A DNA stretch of 64,000 nucleotides from Flavobacterium sp. Leaf82 (lineage in GTDB: Bacteria > Bacteroidota > Bacteroidia > Flavobacteriales > Flavobacteriaceae), in NCBI RefSeq assembly GCF_001422725.1, contig NZ_LMMA01000012.1, forward strand, positions 366,967 through 430,966, written 5' to 3'. The notes beneath the pieces were generated by a model. The model was not told the origin of the DNA. It did no database searches and saw only the letters and a program-made list of their open reading frames with translations. Shown piece after piece: positions 53,245 to 61,825 of the stretch (positions are counted from its first letter, which is position 1; every line of letters starts with the position of its first letter). The translations under genes were made by a program, and so were the position numbers.

Positions 53245-54774
53245 TTATTTATCCCACCACATTCTGGTTGTAAAACCATCTTCTCCCTGACGTTTAACCG
53301 CTTCTGCTAAGTTAGCTGAATTCACTGAATATTCGCTGGTTGAGTATTTCAAACGTCTTGGAATTGTGCCGTTTGTAACGTTTCCTGGAAAATTTACAGG
53401 AACTAAAACCGGATAACCCGTTCTTCTCCAGTTGGCATAAACTTCTTGTTCGTCTACAAATAGGGCAACATATAACTGCGTATGAATTTGGTTCATTTTT
53501 GCATCAAATGATGCTGCTGCATTGTACGGATTAAGTGTTAAATAAGCAGTTGCATCTGTAATGGCATACGCTGCTCCGTAGATTCCCATATTTAAAAAAG
53601 AAGCTTTAACGGCTTTTTCGTATAAATCTTTATCGGTTTCATTAGTGTACCAACCTCTTGCGGCGGCTTCGGCTAAATATAAATTCGTTTCGGCATTGCT
53701 TAAAAGCACAAGTGGAGCATCAAATTTAAAAACGGTGCTTTGGTTTGGCTCAGAATATGTACCTTGTTCTACTGCTGTTGGGGCTATTTTTGTTCCGTTA
53801 GGAAAACCTTTTTGTATCGCAAGAGTCGTATTTTGGGATGATCCTTGCCAAACACCTGAGTAAATACTAATTCTTGGATCGGCAGTAGATTTTAATAAAT
53901 CAATAAATGTTTTGGCTAATTTTCCGCCTTCTACATTTTTCTGACCATTTGATCCCGCTGTAAAATCTTGTCTTCTGGCATCAAAACCAACTGGGTTTTT
54001 GTTGAAATCATTTGGCCCGTCTGTATATTTCATGATCGCGTTATCTGTTCCGTTAAGGATTACTCCGCCTGCAATTGCTTTGGTTACCCATGTTTTTGAT
54101 AAAGCAGGATCAACTTTGCTTAATCTTAATCCTAAACGAAGCATTAAAGAGTAAGAGAATTTTTTCCATTTGGCAACATCTCCATCATAAATAAAATCGG
54201 CTTTGCCAAAACTTGGTTTCGCAGGATCTAATGCTGTTGCAGCTTCATCTAATTCTTTTAATAAATCTTTATAGATGAATTCCTGAGTATCATATTTTGG
54301 AAGAAAAACTTGTGTCGTAATTGCTTTTGCGGCATCAGAATATGGAATGTCTCCGTATAAATCTGTAGCTCTGTGATACAAATAAGCTTTCCAGATTCTG
54401 GCAATACTCAGTTTGTTGCTGTCATTAGGGTTTGCTTTCAAGGCATTAATTACAATTTCAGTTTCGTTTACAGCGGTTGGATATAGCTGATTAAAGTACG
54501 CCGAAAAGTAAACTTCGTTGCTTAAATATTTATCTCCCACACCAGAAGCTTCTTTATATGTCGCATAATGCTGAATCATTCCGCCACATTCAAGAATGTT
54601 CGTAAAAAAGTAATTATTATTTAAACCATCAAGTTGCGCTTTACTAAAAATAAAATTCGGATTTGGTGTATCAACTACATTTGGGTTGGTATTGATTTCT
54701 TCAAAATCCTTTGTACAGGCTGTCATACTTCCTAAAAGTATACCTGCGATATATAATATGGTTCTCTTTTTCAT
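53245..54774 (-). CDS. SusD/RagB-family nutrient-binding lipoprotein
   Basis: The start was set at ATG 54774, which gives a lipoprotein signal (MKKRTILYIAGILLGSMTACTKDFEE; lipobox Cys ~20). The 509-residue surface lipoprotein covers the SusC channel and binds glycan or peptide ligands. It has the helical TPR-like core (IARIWKAYLYHRATDLYGDIPYSDA, the usual SusD-like block) and the late VDEQEVYANWRRTGYP stretch. It is the partner of the SusC 34 bases upstream. The ligand is inferred as an amino sugar acid or its oligomer. Confidence 0.92.
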   Translation of the reverse strand: MKKRTILYIAGILLGSMTACTKDFEEINTNPNVVDTPNPNFIFSKAQLDGLNNNYFFTNILECGGMIQHYATYKEASGVGDKYLSNEVYFSAYFNQLYPTAVNETEIVINALKANPNDSNKLSIARIWKAYLYHRATDLYGDIPYSDAAKAITTQVFLPKYDTQEFIYKDLLKELDEAATALDPAKPSFGKADFIYDGDVAKWKKFSYSLMLRLGLRLSKVDPALSKTWVTKAIAGGVILNGTDNAIMKYTDGPNDFNKNPVGFDARRQDFTAGSNGQKNVEGGKLAKTFIDLLKSTADPRISIYSGVWQGSSQNTTLAIQKGFPNGTKIAPTAVEQGTYSEPNQSTVFKFDAPLVLLSNAETNLYLAEAAARGWYTNETDKDLYEKAVKASFLNMGIYGAAYAITDATAYLTLNPYNAAASFDAKMNQIHTQLYVALFVDEQEVYANWRRTGYPVLVPVNFPGNVTNGTIPRRLKYSTSEYSVNSANLAEAVKRQGEDGFTTRMWWDK

Positions 54775-54808
54775 GTCTTTTAATTTAAAAATTAGCAATT
54801 AAGTGAGT

Positions 54809-57800
54809 TTAAAATTTGACATTTAAACTTAAACCGAAACTTCTGGTTTTTGGCACTCCAAATTGTTCTACACCCTGAGCATTTCCTGCACTAAATACAG
54901 ATTCCGGATCTACGTTTGGTGTTTTCTTGTAAAGAATGAATAAGTTTCTTGCTACAAATGAAACCGAAGCTCCCTGAAGTTTTGATAATCCTTTTATTTT
55001 TTGAATTGGTAAATCATAACCCAGAATTACTTGTCTTAGTTTTATAAAACTTGCATCGTAAACAAATGTTGATGAAATGTTTCTTAAACCATCATAATAA
55101 GTTCTTAGGTTTTCAGGAGCAATAACCATGTCAACAGGATTTCCGTTTGTATCAACACCCTTTATTGGCAAACCGTTTTCACGACCTTCAAGCGTTAATT
55201 TTGTTAATCCCATACGAGTTCCGTATAAATCAGTTCCGGAATATAAACTTCCGCCAAATTTACCATCGATCAAAAAGCTGAAAGAGATGTTTTTGTATTT
55301 GAATTCGTTGCTAATTCCGGCTGCCCAAGGGTGAACTCCCTGACCTAATTCTTCAAGAGGACCTTGTGCGATAGTAGCAGATCCGCCGCTTACATTATAC
55401 ACCGTATTTCCGTTTGCATCTACGCGAGGTTTGTATCCTTTTATAATACTGTACGGGCGACCAACATCACTTGTTATCGTTACATATCCGTTTACAGAAG
55501 TTGCCATTGTGATGGAGTTTAACTGATCTGTAAGAGCTTCAACTGTGTTTTGGTTATACGATCCGTTGAAACTTGCATCCCAGGAGAAATTTTCTGAATT
55601 AATGATTTTTCCACTCAATAAAACTTCAACTCCTTTGTTTCTCATTTTTCCAAGATTTAATAAAGCCGTGCTAGATCCGGAAGCGTTAGAAATTGTAGTT
55701 TCGACAATATCATTTGTTGTCGCACGGTTATAAAATGCTAAATCAAGATTAAGGCGATTGCGGAAAAATCCTAAATCAGTTCCAATTTCAAATGTTGTCG
55801 AAGTCAACGGACTTAAATTTGGGTTTGGAACTCTTGTACTTGTTGGTCCTTGTAATTGCTGACCATTGTGTCCGCCCTGAATCATAGAATACGATTGGTT
55901 CAATGCATAAGGATCTGGCGTTGCGCCACCAACTTGTGCCCATGAACTTCTTAGTTTTGCAAACGAAATAAATTCTGGCATTGTAATAATATCAGAAACG
56001 ATAATACTTGTTCCTACCGAAGGATAAAAGATGGTATTGTTTTCTTTTGATAGTGTAGAAAACCAATCCTGACGACCTGTTACGTTCAGGAACACGATGT
56101 TTTTATAGTCGAAATCTGCAGCTCCGTAAACCGAATTTGTTTTTGTTTTTCCGTAAGGATAACTGTAAGCAAGAGTTGATAAATTGCTTAAAGCATAAAA
56201 ATTGTCCAAAACAAAGTTCGAACCTTCAACTCTGGTTTCGTCTCTTAAATTAGTTCTGGAGTTCACTCCAATTAAAGCATTTAGAGAGAAATTATCAATG
56301 ATGTTTTTCTTGTTGTAATTAAGAATTGCTTCAGAATTCAGGTTCGATATTTTAACTCTTGAACCTTGTGCATAACCTACAGGATTGTTTAAAGTTGTTT
56401 TTGGGATGTATCCAAAGAATTCATAATCAGTAAAATCCTGACCAATTCGACCCTGAAGGAATAATTCCGGAGTAAAGTTTAACTTCACATTCAACATTCC
56501 GATAAAACGATTTTTAGTATCGTTGTTTTTAATTTTGTTCACAACAAAATACGGGTTTGTAGCCACCGCAACAGGATTCCATGCTTCTTCTACGCCATTT
56601 TCATCATATCCCGGAGCAAGATTTCTAATGTCAACGGTATTGGCAATCATATACGTTCCCCAGTTAGGGTTTGCTTCAGCATCTGAAACCGTAACTCTGT
56701 TATTTGATTTTTCTAAATTGTATTGTGCTACAACATCAAATTTTAACCAGTTTGTTACGTTCACATTACTCGCAATGTTAATGCTCTTTCGATTAAAATC
56801 AGAATTGGGTACAACACCTTTATTTTCCATGTTCGAAAACGAAAGACGTCCCGTAGCTTTTTCACTTCCTCCTGATAAGGCCAATGAGTTGATGAAAGTT
56901 GTTCCCGTATTATAAAAGTTTTTGATGTTATTTTTTTGCGCAACATAAGGTCTCGCAACTCCATCAAACTGTACAACATCGGTCCCGTCAATTTTTGCTC
57001 CCCAAGACCAGCGTCCGTCAGCAATTGCTTCAGCCTGGTTTGTTGGTTTTTTTCCGTTTGCTCCTGAACCGTATTCATACTGCCAGTCTGGTGTGATTGA
57101 CGGTGTTTCAAATGTAAACGAAGTATTATAATCAACTCCAATCCCTTTTTGTACCGCACCTCTTTTGGTCTGAATCAAAATAACACCGTTTGCAGCATTT
57201 GCACCGTATAATGCAGCTGCCGTTCCGCCTTTTAAAACCGTTATTGTCTTAATATCATCAGCATTGATAACAGATGTTCCGTCACCTCGATCGACATTTA
57301 TTCTGGTAGATCCCGGACCGTTGCCAATTCCCGGTAAATTAAGTTGCGTATTATCAATTGGCAAATCGTTGACCACATACATCGGTTGGTTATTTCCGTT
57401 TAGCGATCCGTTACCTCTTATAACAACTCTGCTCGACCCGTTTGGTCCGGTTGCAGTGCTGCTTACATTTACACCGGCAATTTTACCTACTAATGCATTA
57501 GCGATATTGGTTTCTTTCGCTTTTGTAAATTCAGTTCCTTTTAGTTCCGTAACGGCATAAGCAACAGATTTGCTGCTTTTTTTAACTCCTAATGCGGTTA
57601 CTAAAACCTGATCTAAAACATTTTCTGCTGGTTTTAAGCTTATTGTTAAGTCTTGCGTATTGTCTAATTTAAATTCTAAAGTTCCATAACCCATGTAACT
57701 TATGATGATGTGAGTTTCATTCTCCGGAACATTTAGTTTGAATTTTCCGGTCTCATCAGTTATGGTAGCTATTTTGTTATTGCCTTTTGCATAAACAGTT

Positions 57801-57964
57801 GCTCCTGCAATTGGCATTCCGTCATCCTGACCAATTACCTGGCCTGAAATTTCTGTCTGACTGCTTTTTTGTTCAAAAAGATGCTTTTTTATTGCAGCCT
57901 CTTTTGCATTTGCTGAGAAAATCATTCCCCCAATAAATACTAATGAAATTAGTTTTCTTTTCAT
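54809..57964 (-). CDS. SusC/RagA-family TonB-linked outer-membrane protein
   Basis: ATG 57964 (MKRKLISLVFIGGMIFSANA, a signal peptide) is the true start; the frame upstream of it is not coding. The 1051-residue protein has a carboxypeptidase-D-like domain at ~37-110 (ISGQVIGQDDGMPIAGATVYAKG, TDETGKFKLNV, ISYMGYG), a TonB plug (LGVKKSSKSVAYAVTEL, ANALVGKIAGVNV, IRGNGSLNGNNQPMYVV, LKGGTAAALYGANAANGVILI) and a beta-barrel. It takes up oligomers with TonB energy. It is the first gene of the array; the upstream region holds a -7 box and a tandem 15-bp operator. Confidence 0.95.
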   Translation of the reverse strand: MKRKLISLVFIGGMIFSANAKEAAIKKHLFEQKSSQTEISGQVIGQDDGMPIAGATVYAKGNNKIATITDETGKFKLNVPENETHIIISYMGYGTLEFKLDNTQDLTISLKPAENVLDQVLVTALGVKKSSKSVAYAVTELKGTEFTKAKETNIANALVGKIAGVNVSSTATGPNGSSRVVIRGNGSLNGNNQPMYVVNDLPIDNTQLNLPGIGNGPGSTRINVDRGDGTSVINADDIKTITVLKGGTAAALYGANAANGVILIQTKRGAVQKGIGVDYNTSFTFETPSITPDWQYEYGSGANGKKPTNQAEAIADGRWSWGAKIDGTDVVQFDGVARPYVAQKNNIKNFYNTGTTFINSLALSGGSEKATGRLSFSNMENKGVVPNSDFNRKSINIASNVNVTNWLKFDVVAQYNLEKSNNRVTVSDAEANPNWGTYMIANTVDIRNLAPGYDENGVEEAWNPVAVATNPYFVVNKIKNNDTKNRFIGMLNVKLNFTPELFLQGRIGQDFTDYEFFGYIPKTTLNNPVGYAQGSRVKISNLNSEAILNYNKKNIIDNFSLNALIGVNSRTNLRDETRVEGSNFVLDNFYALSNLSTLAYSYPYGKTKTNSVYGAADFDYKNIVFLNVTGRQDWFSTLSKENNTIFYPSVGTSIIVSDIITMPEFISFAKLRSSWAQVGGATPDPYALNQSYSMIQGGHNGQQLQGPTSTRVPNPNLSPLTSTTFEIGTDLGFFRNRLNLDLAFYNRATTNDIVETTISNASGSSTALLNLGKMRNKGVEVLLSGKIINSENFSWDASFNGSYNQNTVEALTDQLNSITMATSVNGYVTITSDVGRPYSIIKGYKPRVDANGNTVYNVSGGSATIAQGPLEELGQGVHPWAAGISNEFKYKNISFSFLIDGKFGGSLYSGTDLYGTRMGLTKLTLEGRENGLPIKGVDTNGNPVDMVIAPENLRTYYDGLRNISSTFVYDASFIKLRQVILGYDLPIQKIKGLSKLQGASVSFVARNLFILYKKTPNVDPESVFSAGNAQGVEQFGVPKTRSFGLSLNVKF

Positions 57965-58005
57965 AATTCTGTGGTTTTCATGTTTTTTTGGTTTTTGTTG
58001 GCGAT

Positions 58006-58013
58006 CAAATATA
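58006..58013 (-). promoter_or_regulatory. -7 element of the susC array (TATATTTG)
   Basis: On the minus strand the bases read TATATTTG, an exact match, about 40 bases before the susC ATG. The -33 position has no TTG; the operator pair begins about 20 bases further out. Confidence 0.55.
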
Positions 58014-58032
58014 TATAAATATTTTTCACGTT

Positions 58033-58067
58033 TGCATATTTTTTGCATAAAATGCATATTTTTTGCA
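58033..58067. promoter_or_regulatory. Tandem 15-bp operator at susC
   Basis: TGCATATTTTTTGCA occurs at 58033-58047 and again without a mismatch at 58053-58067, a 20-bp period (two helical turns). It lies just upstream of the -33 region of the susC promoter. A near-copy in inverse lies at 45963 near GH20. A regulator such as the DeoR-family product could bind it; this is an inference. Confidence 0.65.
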
Positions 58068-58196
58068 ATATTTTTTATTGAAGCATTTTTAATTTCCAAA
58101 AGATCTAAGGTTTTGTGAGGTGTCTTGAGAAAATTTTGCAAATACTGTTTTTTCTGCAGCAATTAATTTTAATCTTAAAATTCGTATTTTTGAGCT

Positions 58197-58964
58197 ATGA
58201 AAATTGCACTTATACAATCAGATCTTTATTGGGAGAATGCTTCCAAAAACAGAAAAAGCTTTGAATCGAAAATAAATCACATCGATTCTGAGGTTGATTT
58301 AGTGGTTCTTCCTGAAATGTTTTCGACAGGATTTACCATGAATGCTGAGCAAGTTGCTGAAACTATGCAGGGTGAAACCGTGCTGTGGTTACAAACTTTG
58401 GCAAAACAAAAAAACTTCGCCATTACGGGAAGTTTGATTATTGTCGAGAATAATAAGTATTATAACAGAATGTTGTTTGTTTTTCCGTCAGGAGAAATTC
58501 AGTATTATAACAAGCGTCACTTATTTACGCTTGCCGGAGAAGATAAGTTCTATACAAACGGAAATGAAAAAGTAATTGTAGAATATCTGGACTGGAAGAT
58601 TTGTTTGCAAGTTTGCTATGACTTAAGATTTCCGGTTTTTGCCAGAAATGTCGAAAATTATGACTTGCTTTTATATGTTGCCAATTGGCCAAAAGTACGC
58701 ACCAATGCCTGGGATGCTCTGCTAAAAGCAAGAGCAATCGAGAATTTAAGTTATGTTGTTGGTGTAAATCGGGTAGGACTCGATGCAAACAATTACGAAC
58801 ACATTGGACATTCGCAAGTAATTGATTTTCTTGGGAATTTTATTTTGGAACCTCAGGAAACCGAAGCTGTTTTTGTAGTCGAACTAGATAAAAATACGAT
58901 GCTCGAAACCCGAAAAAAACTCGATTTCCTAAGTGATAAAGATGTTTTCGAAATTAAAATCTAA
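58197..58964 (+). CDS. Nitrilase-family amidase (omega-amidase-like)
   Basis: The 255-residue carbon-nitrogen hydrolase has the catalytic triad Glu40 (VVLPEMFSTGF), Lys107 (YNKRHLF) and Cys141 (LQVCYDLRFPVF). The length and the MFSTGFTM block fit the Nit2/YafV group, which hydrolyses 2-ketoglutaramate or 2-ketosuccinamate. It acts in the cytoplasm. The stop overlaps by 4 bases with the convergent next gene. A TATTTTTG box is only 4 bases before the ATG. Confidence 0.9.
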   Translation: MKIALIQSDLYWENASKNRKSFESKINHIDSEVDLVVLPEMFSTGFTMNAEQVAETMQGETVLWLQTLAKQKNFAITGSLIIVENNKYYNRMLFVFPSGEIQYYNKRHLFTLAGEDKFYTNGNEKVIVEYLDWKICLQVCYDLRFPVFARNVENYDLLLYVANWPKVRTNAWDALLKARAIENLSYVVGVNRVGLDANNYEHIGHSQVIDFLGNFILEPQETEAVFVVELDKNTMLETRKKLDFLSDKDVFEIKI

Positions 58965-60649
58965 AACGCTTTTCTCTTCTTTGTATCTTCTTTTTGCTTT
59001 TTATCCAATAGTTTTTTCTCGACTTCAGGATTAAAAGGTACACTTAAATCTATGGACTGCTCTACATCCCAATTCGTTCGCACATCTACGTCTCCCTGAA
59101 AGTAAAAAACTTCTTCAGAATATGTTTTATTTAAGAAATTTCCGGAATCATATATCTTGTTTTTATTATCATCATAAATAACCCGAACTGTAAAAATTTC
59201 AGGCACAAGTAAATTGAATTCAAGTTTTGTCTTGCCTTCAGAATAGTCTGTAGCATATACAATGTCTCCTTTTTTATTGGTGATTTCGACTATTATAGGA
59301 AAACGTTTTACATTTTGTAAATTCAATATCAGATTTCCGTAATCAGAATATTCTTTTGTGGTTAACTTATAAACAAGTGTATCGTTTGCTTTTTCAAAGA
59401 AATCAGTCAAAGCGCCCGGGAAAAAAGTAAAGTTGTACTTCTGTTCCGGTTCTTTTTTGAAATCTACATACAGTTTTTGTTCAAATTCATTGTATTCTGT
59501 AGTAAAATCTACAGCGACAGAATCTTTATTAACCAGCTTGATTTTTGTTTTATCAAATTTAACGAGCGGAGTTGCAGATTCTAATGTAAATCTTTCCCTG
59601 AAATTTAAAGCTCCGCTTTGAGCGGCCGTTATATTCAGCGTATCTTTCTTTTGATCTTTTACTTTAAATGTAAATTTTTTGTCATAATTATCTCTGCTGA
59701 CTTCAATAGATAAGGAATCTGCTTTTATTGGTTTGTACCAAACTTGCAGCGAATCTTTTTTAGGAAAAGCAGTTACAACCGTTTCCAGAACTTCATTGTT
59801 GTGTTTAAGAACAATTTTAGGTTTCGAGGTTTTAAAATTCTGTTTCCCTTCATAAGGAAGAAATAGTCTGTTTCCGGATGCCTGAATTGGTTTGAATGCT
59901 TTTAGCGGAAGTGTTTCTTTAAATAATTCTAATTCGAATACAGTATCATTTGGTACCGTGATATAATGTTTAAGAAAACCAATTTTATCATCTTTTGGAT
60001 TATATCTGTTGTTGTTTCCTTTGTCTTTTAGCGCCACTAATAAATATTTTCCGGCTTTTAAATTTTCTAATTTAAAAGTTCTCAAACTGTCCAGCGTATT
60101 GGTAATATATCTTGGGCTTTGTTTGTAAATTACAGAATCCTTAAAAGTATCATTTACTTCATAAAGCATTACAGATACAAAATTGTCAACATTTTTTTCA
60201 TAAGCATCTTTAATTTGCCCGCTAATAGAAAGCGAGTCGATATAAGATCCTGTCGAGAAAATATATTTGAACTGATTGATCGCATTTCCTTCATTATTAT
60301 CTGCGATGCTTTGCCCAAAGTTAAAGCTGTAAGTTGTATTAGGCTGCAAAGTATCTTTTATTTTTATAGTGATAACTTTGCTTGCATTTGTAGGCAGAAT
60401 CAGCGGCTCATGTTTCATAGGAGGCGAAATAATAAGCTGCTTGTTTAAGTTTTTAAGCTTAACATATTCATCAAATCCCAGAATGATTTCGTTTCCTTCA
60501 AAATTAGTACTGAAGTTTTTAGGTGAACTATATTTTAAAACCGGAGCAAGAGTATCTTTTAATCCGCCGGTAATACTGCCTCGTTTGGCACAGCTTAACA
60601 TTAAAAATACCAGTAAAAAAGAAATATATCTGAAGTTGTTTTTCAACAT
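58961..60649 (-). CDS. Lipoprotein with Ig-like (SbsA_Ig) domain
   Basis: The 562-residue protein has a lipoprotein signal (MLKNNFRYISFLLVFLMLSC; Cys20). An Ig-like domain follows with YSSPKNFSTNFEGNEIILGFDEYVKL, the pattern of bacterial SbsA-type Ig domains in this phylum. Further beta-rich blocks contain carboxypeptidase-regulatory-like turns (LENLKAGKYLLVALKDKGNNNRYNPKDDKIGF). The C-terminus is basic (KKLLDKKQKEDTKKRKAF). It probably sits on the outer membrane. The convergent overlap with the nitrilase gene is 4 bases. The function is unknown. Confidence 0.8.
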   Translation of the reverse strand: MLKNNFRYISFLLVFLMLSCAKRGSITGGLKDTLAPVLKYSSPKNFSTNFEGNEIILGFDEYVKLKNLNKQLIISPPMKHEPLILPTNASKVITIKIKDTLQPNTTYSFNFGQSIADNNEGNAINQFKYIFSTGSYIDSLSISGQIKDAYEKNVDNFVSVMLYEVNDTFKDSVIYKQSPRYITNTLDSLRTFKLENLKAGKYLLVALKDKGNNNRYNPKDDKIGFLKHYITVPNDTVFELELFKETLPLKAFKPIQASGNRLFLPYEGKQNFKTSKPKIVLKHNNEVLETVVTAFPKKDSLQVWYKPIKADSLSIEVSRDNYDKKFTFKVKDQKKDTLNITAAQSGALNFRERFTLESATPLVKFDKTKIKLVNKDSVAVDFTTEYNEFEQKLYVDFKKEPEQKYNFTFFPGALTDFFEKANDTLVYKLTTKEYSDYGNLILNLQNVKRFPIIVEITNKKGDIVYATDYSEGKTKLEFNLLVPEIFTVRVIYDDNKNKIYDSGNFLNKTYSEEVFYFQGDVDVRTNWDVEQSIDLSVPFNPEVEKKLLDKKQKEDTKKRKAF

Positions 60650-60787
60650 AACAATTTTGAATTTGATTGCACAAAATAACGATTATATTTGCTTTAATTG
60701 AAATTTTTTATCCATTTATTAGGATTTATAGCTTTTGTTTGCTCGCTATTTTTTTGAATTTGAAATCATCTGCAGGATATAATTTCT

Positions 60788-60795
60788 TACTTTTG
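60788..60795 (+). promoter_or_regulatory. -7 element (TACTTTTG) of the 334-aa lipoprotein gene
   Basis: TACTTTTG is an exact TAnnTTTG match, 25 bases before the TTG start at 60821. A TTG lies 25 bases further upstream, at the edge of the permitted spacing. Confidence 0.5.
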
Positions 60796-60820
60796 ATTTC
60801 AAATATAATTTTTCCCCGTT

Positions 60821-61825
60821 TTGATAAGAAGATTTTTAGTTGGTTTACTGATTTTTTTACTGATTTCCTGTGGTAAAAACGAAAAGCCAATTGTCGCTTT
60901 TTATTATTGGAAAACCATCTTTAAACTATCCCCAACAGAAAAGGAAGTATTGCTGGATAATGAAGTCAGCAAACTTTATATCAGATATTTTGATATAGGT
61001 TTACAGCCTCAAACCAAAGAACCAATCCCAATAAGTCCTGTTCGTTTTCAGGAAAATGTAAATGCTTTTACCATTGTTCCTGTAGTTTTTATTCAAAACA
61101 AAGTCATGTTACAGCCCAATCTTGATATTGATGATCTGGCTCAAAAAACAGTTCGTTTAGTTCAGGAAATCAATGCTGCTAATAAAATCAATTGTCAGAA
61201 AATTCAAATCGATTGTGACTGGTCCTTAAAAAGCAAAGACAATTACCTTAAATTTATAGAACGGTTTAAAAAGCTTTCTCATAAAAAACTGTCGGCTACA
61301 ATTCGATTGCATCAGGTAAAATATTTTAAGAAGACGAAAATACCAAATGTAGATTCCGGAGTTTTGATGTATTATAATATGGGTACAATTGCGCCGGATT
61401 CCCTTAATTCTATTTACAGCAAAAAAATCGCTGAAAGATATCTGGAAGGTTTAAAAAAATACCCGCTGCATCTTGATTTTGCATTGCCAGTATATTCCTG
61501 GGCGGTTCATATCAGGGATCAAAAAGTGATAGGTTTGCGCTCAAAACTAAATGTGGGCGAATTAAAAAAAGATGCGAATTTTGAGAAAATTGGCACTGTT
61601 TTTTTTAAGGTAAAACAATCTAATTACAAGAACGGAGTTTTTTATGAAGAAAATGACTTGCTGAAAATAGAGTCAATTTCTGCTGCTGATTTAAAAGAAA
61701 TGGCAAATGATTTGCAGGATAATTTAGCCAATAACCCAAAAGAAATTATATTTTACGATTTAGACGAATTCAATATTAAAAACTATGAAAAGAATATTTT
61801 TAAACAAGTTATTTCTTGTTTCTAG
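60821..61825 (+). CDS. Lipoprotein of unknown function (334 aa), TTG start
   Basis: The start TTG 60821 gives a lipoprotein signal (MIRRFLVGLLIFLLISCGKNEKP; Cys17). The remainder is soluble; IQIDCDWSLKSKDNYLKFIERFKKL and SGVLMYYNMGTIAPDSLNSIY look like TIM-barrel strands with acidic residues, as in GH18-like or uncharacterised glycosidase folds, but the family is not assigned. The next gene starts 41 bases before its stop, so the two are coupled. It probably lies in the envelope. Confidence 0.65.
   Translation: MIRRFLVGLLIFLLISCGKNEKPIVAFYYWKTIFKLSPTEKEVLLDNEVSKLYIRYFDIGLQPQTKEPIPISPVRFQENVNAFTIVPVVFIQNKVMLQPNLDIDDLAQKTVRLVQEINAANKINCQKIQIDCDWSLKSKDNYLKFIERFKKLSHKKLSATIRLHQVKYFKKTKIPNVDSGVLMYYNMGTIAPDSLNSIYSKKIAERYLEGLKKYPLHLDFALPVYSWAVHIRDQKVIGLRSKLNVGELKKDANFEKIGTVFFKVKQSNYKNGVFYEENDLLKIESISAADLKEMANDLQDNLANNPKEIIFYDLDEFNIKNYEKNIFKQVISCF

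Noticed and set aside
58185..58192. TATTTTTG as promoter of the nitrilase-like gene
   Set aside because: It ends 4 bases before the ATG, so the start of RNA would fall after the first codon; no -33 TTG is seen.
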